Made by a program: the position numbers and the translations under genes. DNA of 6,431 nt from Arcobacter sp. (GTDB lineage Bacteria; Campylobacterota; Campylobacteria; Campylobacterales; Arcobacteraceae), in NCBI GenBank assembly GCA_030635995.1, contig DAOVXU010000100.1, forward strand, positions 1-6,431, in the 5' to 3' direction. Shown here piece after piece: positions 6,393 through 6,431 of the stretch. The notes beneath the pieces are model-generated. The model made no database searches, was not told the DNA's origin, and saw only the letters and a list, made by a program, of their open reading frames with translations. Numbering within the stretch: position 1 is the stretch's first letter; the number at the start of each line of letters is the position of its first letter.

Positions 6393-6431
6393 TTTTGTAT
6401 TAAGTGTTTTGTATTTTGTGTTTTGTATAAA
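6393..6431. repeat. 14-base (2 x 7) tandem repeat at the window edge
   Basis: The plus strand reads TTTTGTATTAAGTG (6393-6406), TTTTGTATTTTGTG (6407-6420), then TTTTGTATAAA cut by the window end. Each 14-base unit is roughly two 7-base units of type TTTTGTR. The tract lies upstream of the first ATG of the protease gene, or within its extended N-terminus. The copy number beyond the edge is unknown. Confidence 0.6.

Noticed and set aside
1..6431. Insertion sequence, prophage, CRISPR array, tRNA or toxin-antitoxin pair
   Set aside because: Almost every base belongs to five long genes, and no transposase, spaced direct repeats or tRNA-like fold was seen.

Overview
This is an AT-rich, gene-dense stretch of bacterial chromosome with no mobile element, RNA gene or CRISPR array. 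The aspartyl-tRNA synthetase sequence, the PAS/GGDEF signalling style, the Lys/Asn/Ile-rich proteins and the TATAAT promoters with T-tracts but weak -35 boxes suggest Campylobacterota, most likely an Arcobacter-like lineage. That assignment is inference from sequence style, not a database match.

Region 1 (1-4127, minus strand) looks like one transcription unit read right to left: aspS, then a 675-residue cytosolic diguanylate cyclase with four CBS and two PAS domains, then the N-terminal 94 codons of a YgiQ-family radical SAM protein that leaves the window. The gap from aspS to the cyclase is 38 bases. The cyclase stop and the ygiQ start are 3 bases apart. AspS probably starts at a TTG (4127) rather than the longer GTG (4139).

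Region 2 (4128-4213) is a compact divergent promoter region. It holds a good aspS promoter on the minus strand, an extended -10 promoter on the plus strand and, between the two -10 boxes, a 32-base imperfect palindrome. The plus-strand promoter would start transcription on the A of the ATG, so the plus-strand gene may be leaderless.

Region 3 (4214-5488, plus strand) encodes an exported protein with an unusual layout: signal peptide, two bacterial SH3 domains, a decayed third SH3 half, a Lys- then Glu-rich linker with a 2 x 27-base repeat, and a C-terminal beta-barrel ending in Phe. I read it as a candidate outer-membrane-to-peptidoglycan tether built like the SLH-coiled coil-barrel proteins of other phyla.

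Region 4 (5489-6431, minus strand) encodes a retropepsin-type aspartic protease with a DTGAS active-site motif behind a helical N-terminal region. Its stop codon directly abuts that of the plus-strand gene. Its first ATG is at 6352, but the frame stays open to the window edge, so a membrane anchor or signal peptide may be missing. The right edge carries a 7/14-base tandem repeat.

The common theme is housekeeping (aspS), intracellular nucleotide signalling (CBS-PAS-GGDEF) and cell-envelope proteins (SH3-barrel, retropepsin). A functional link between the two envelope genes is not shown by the sequence.
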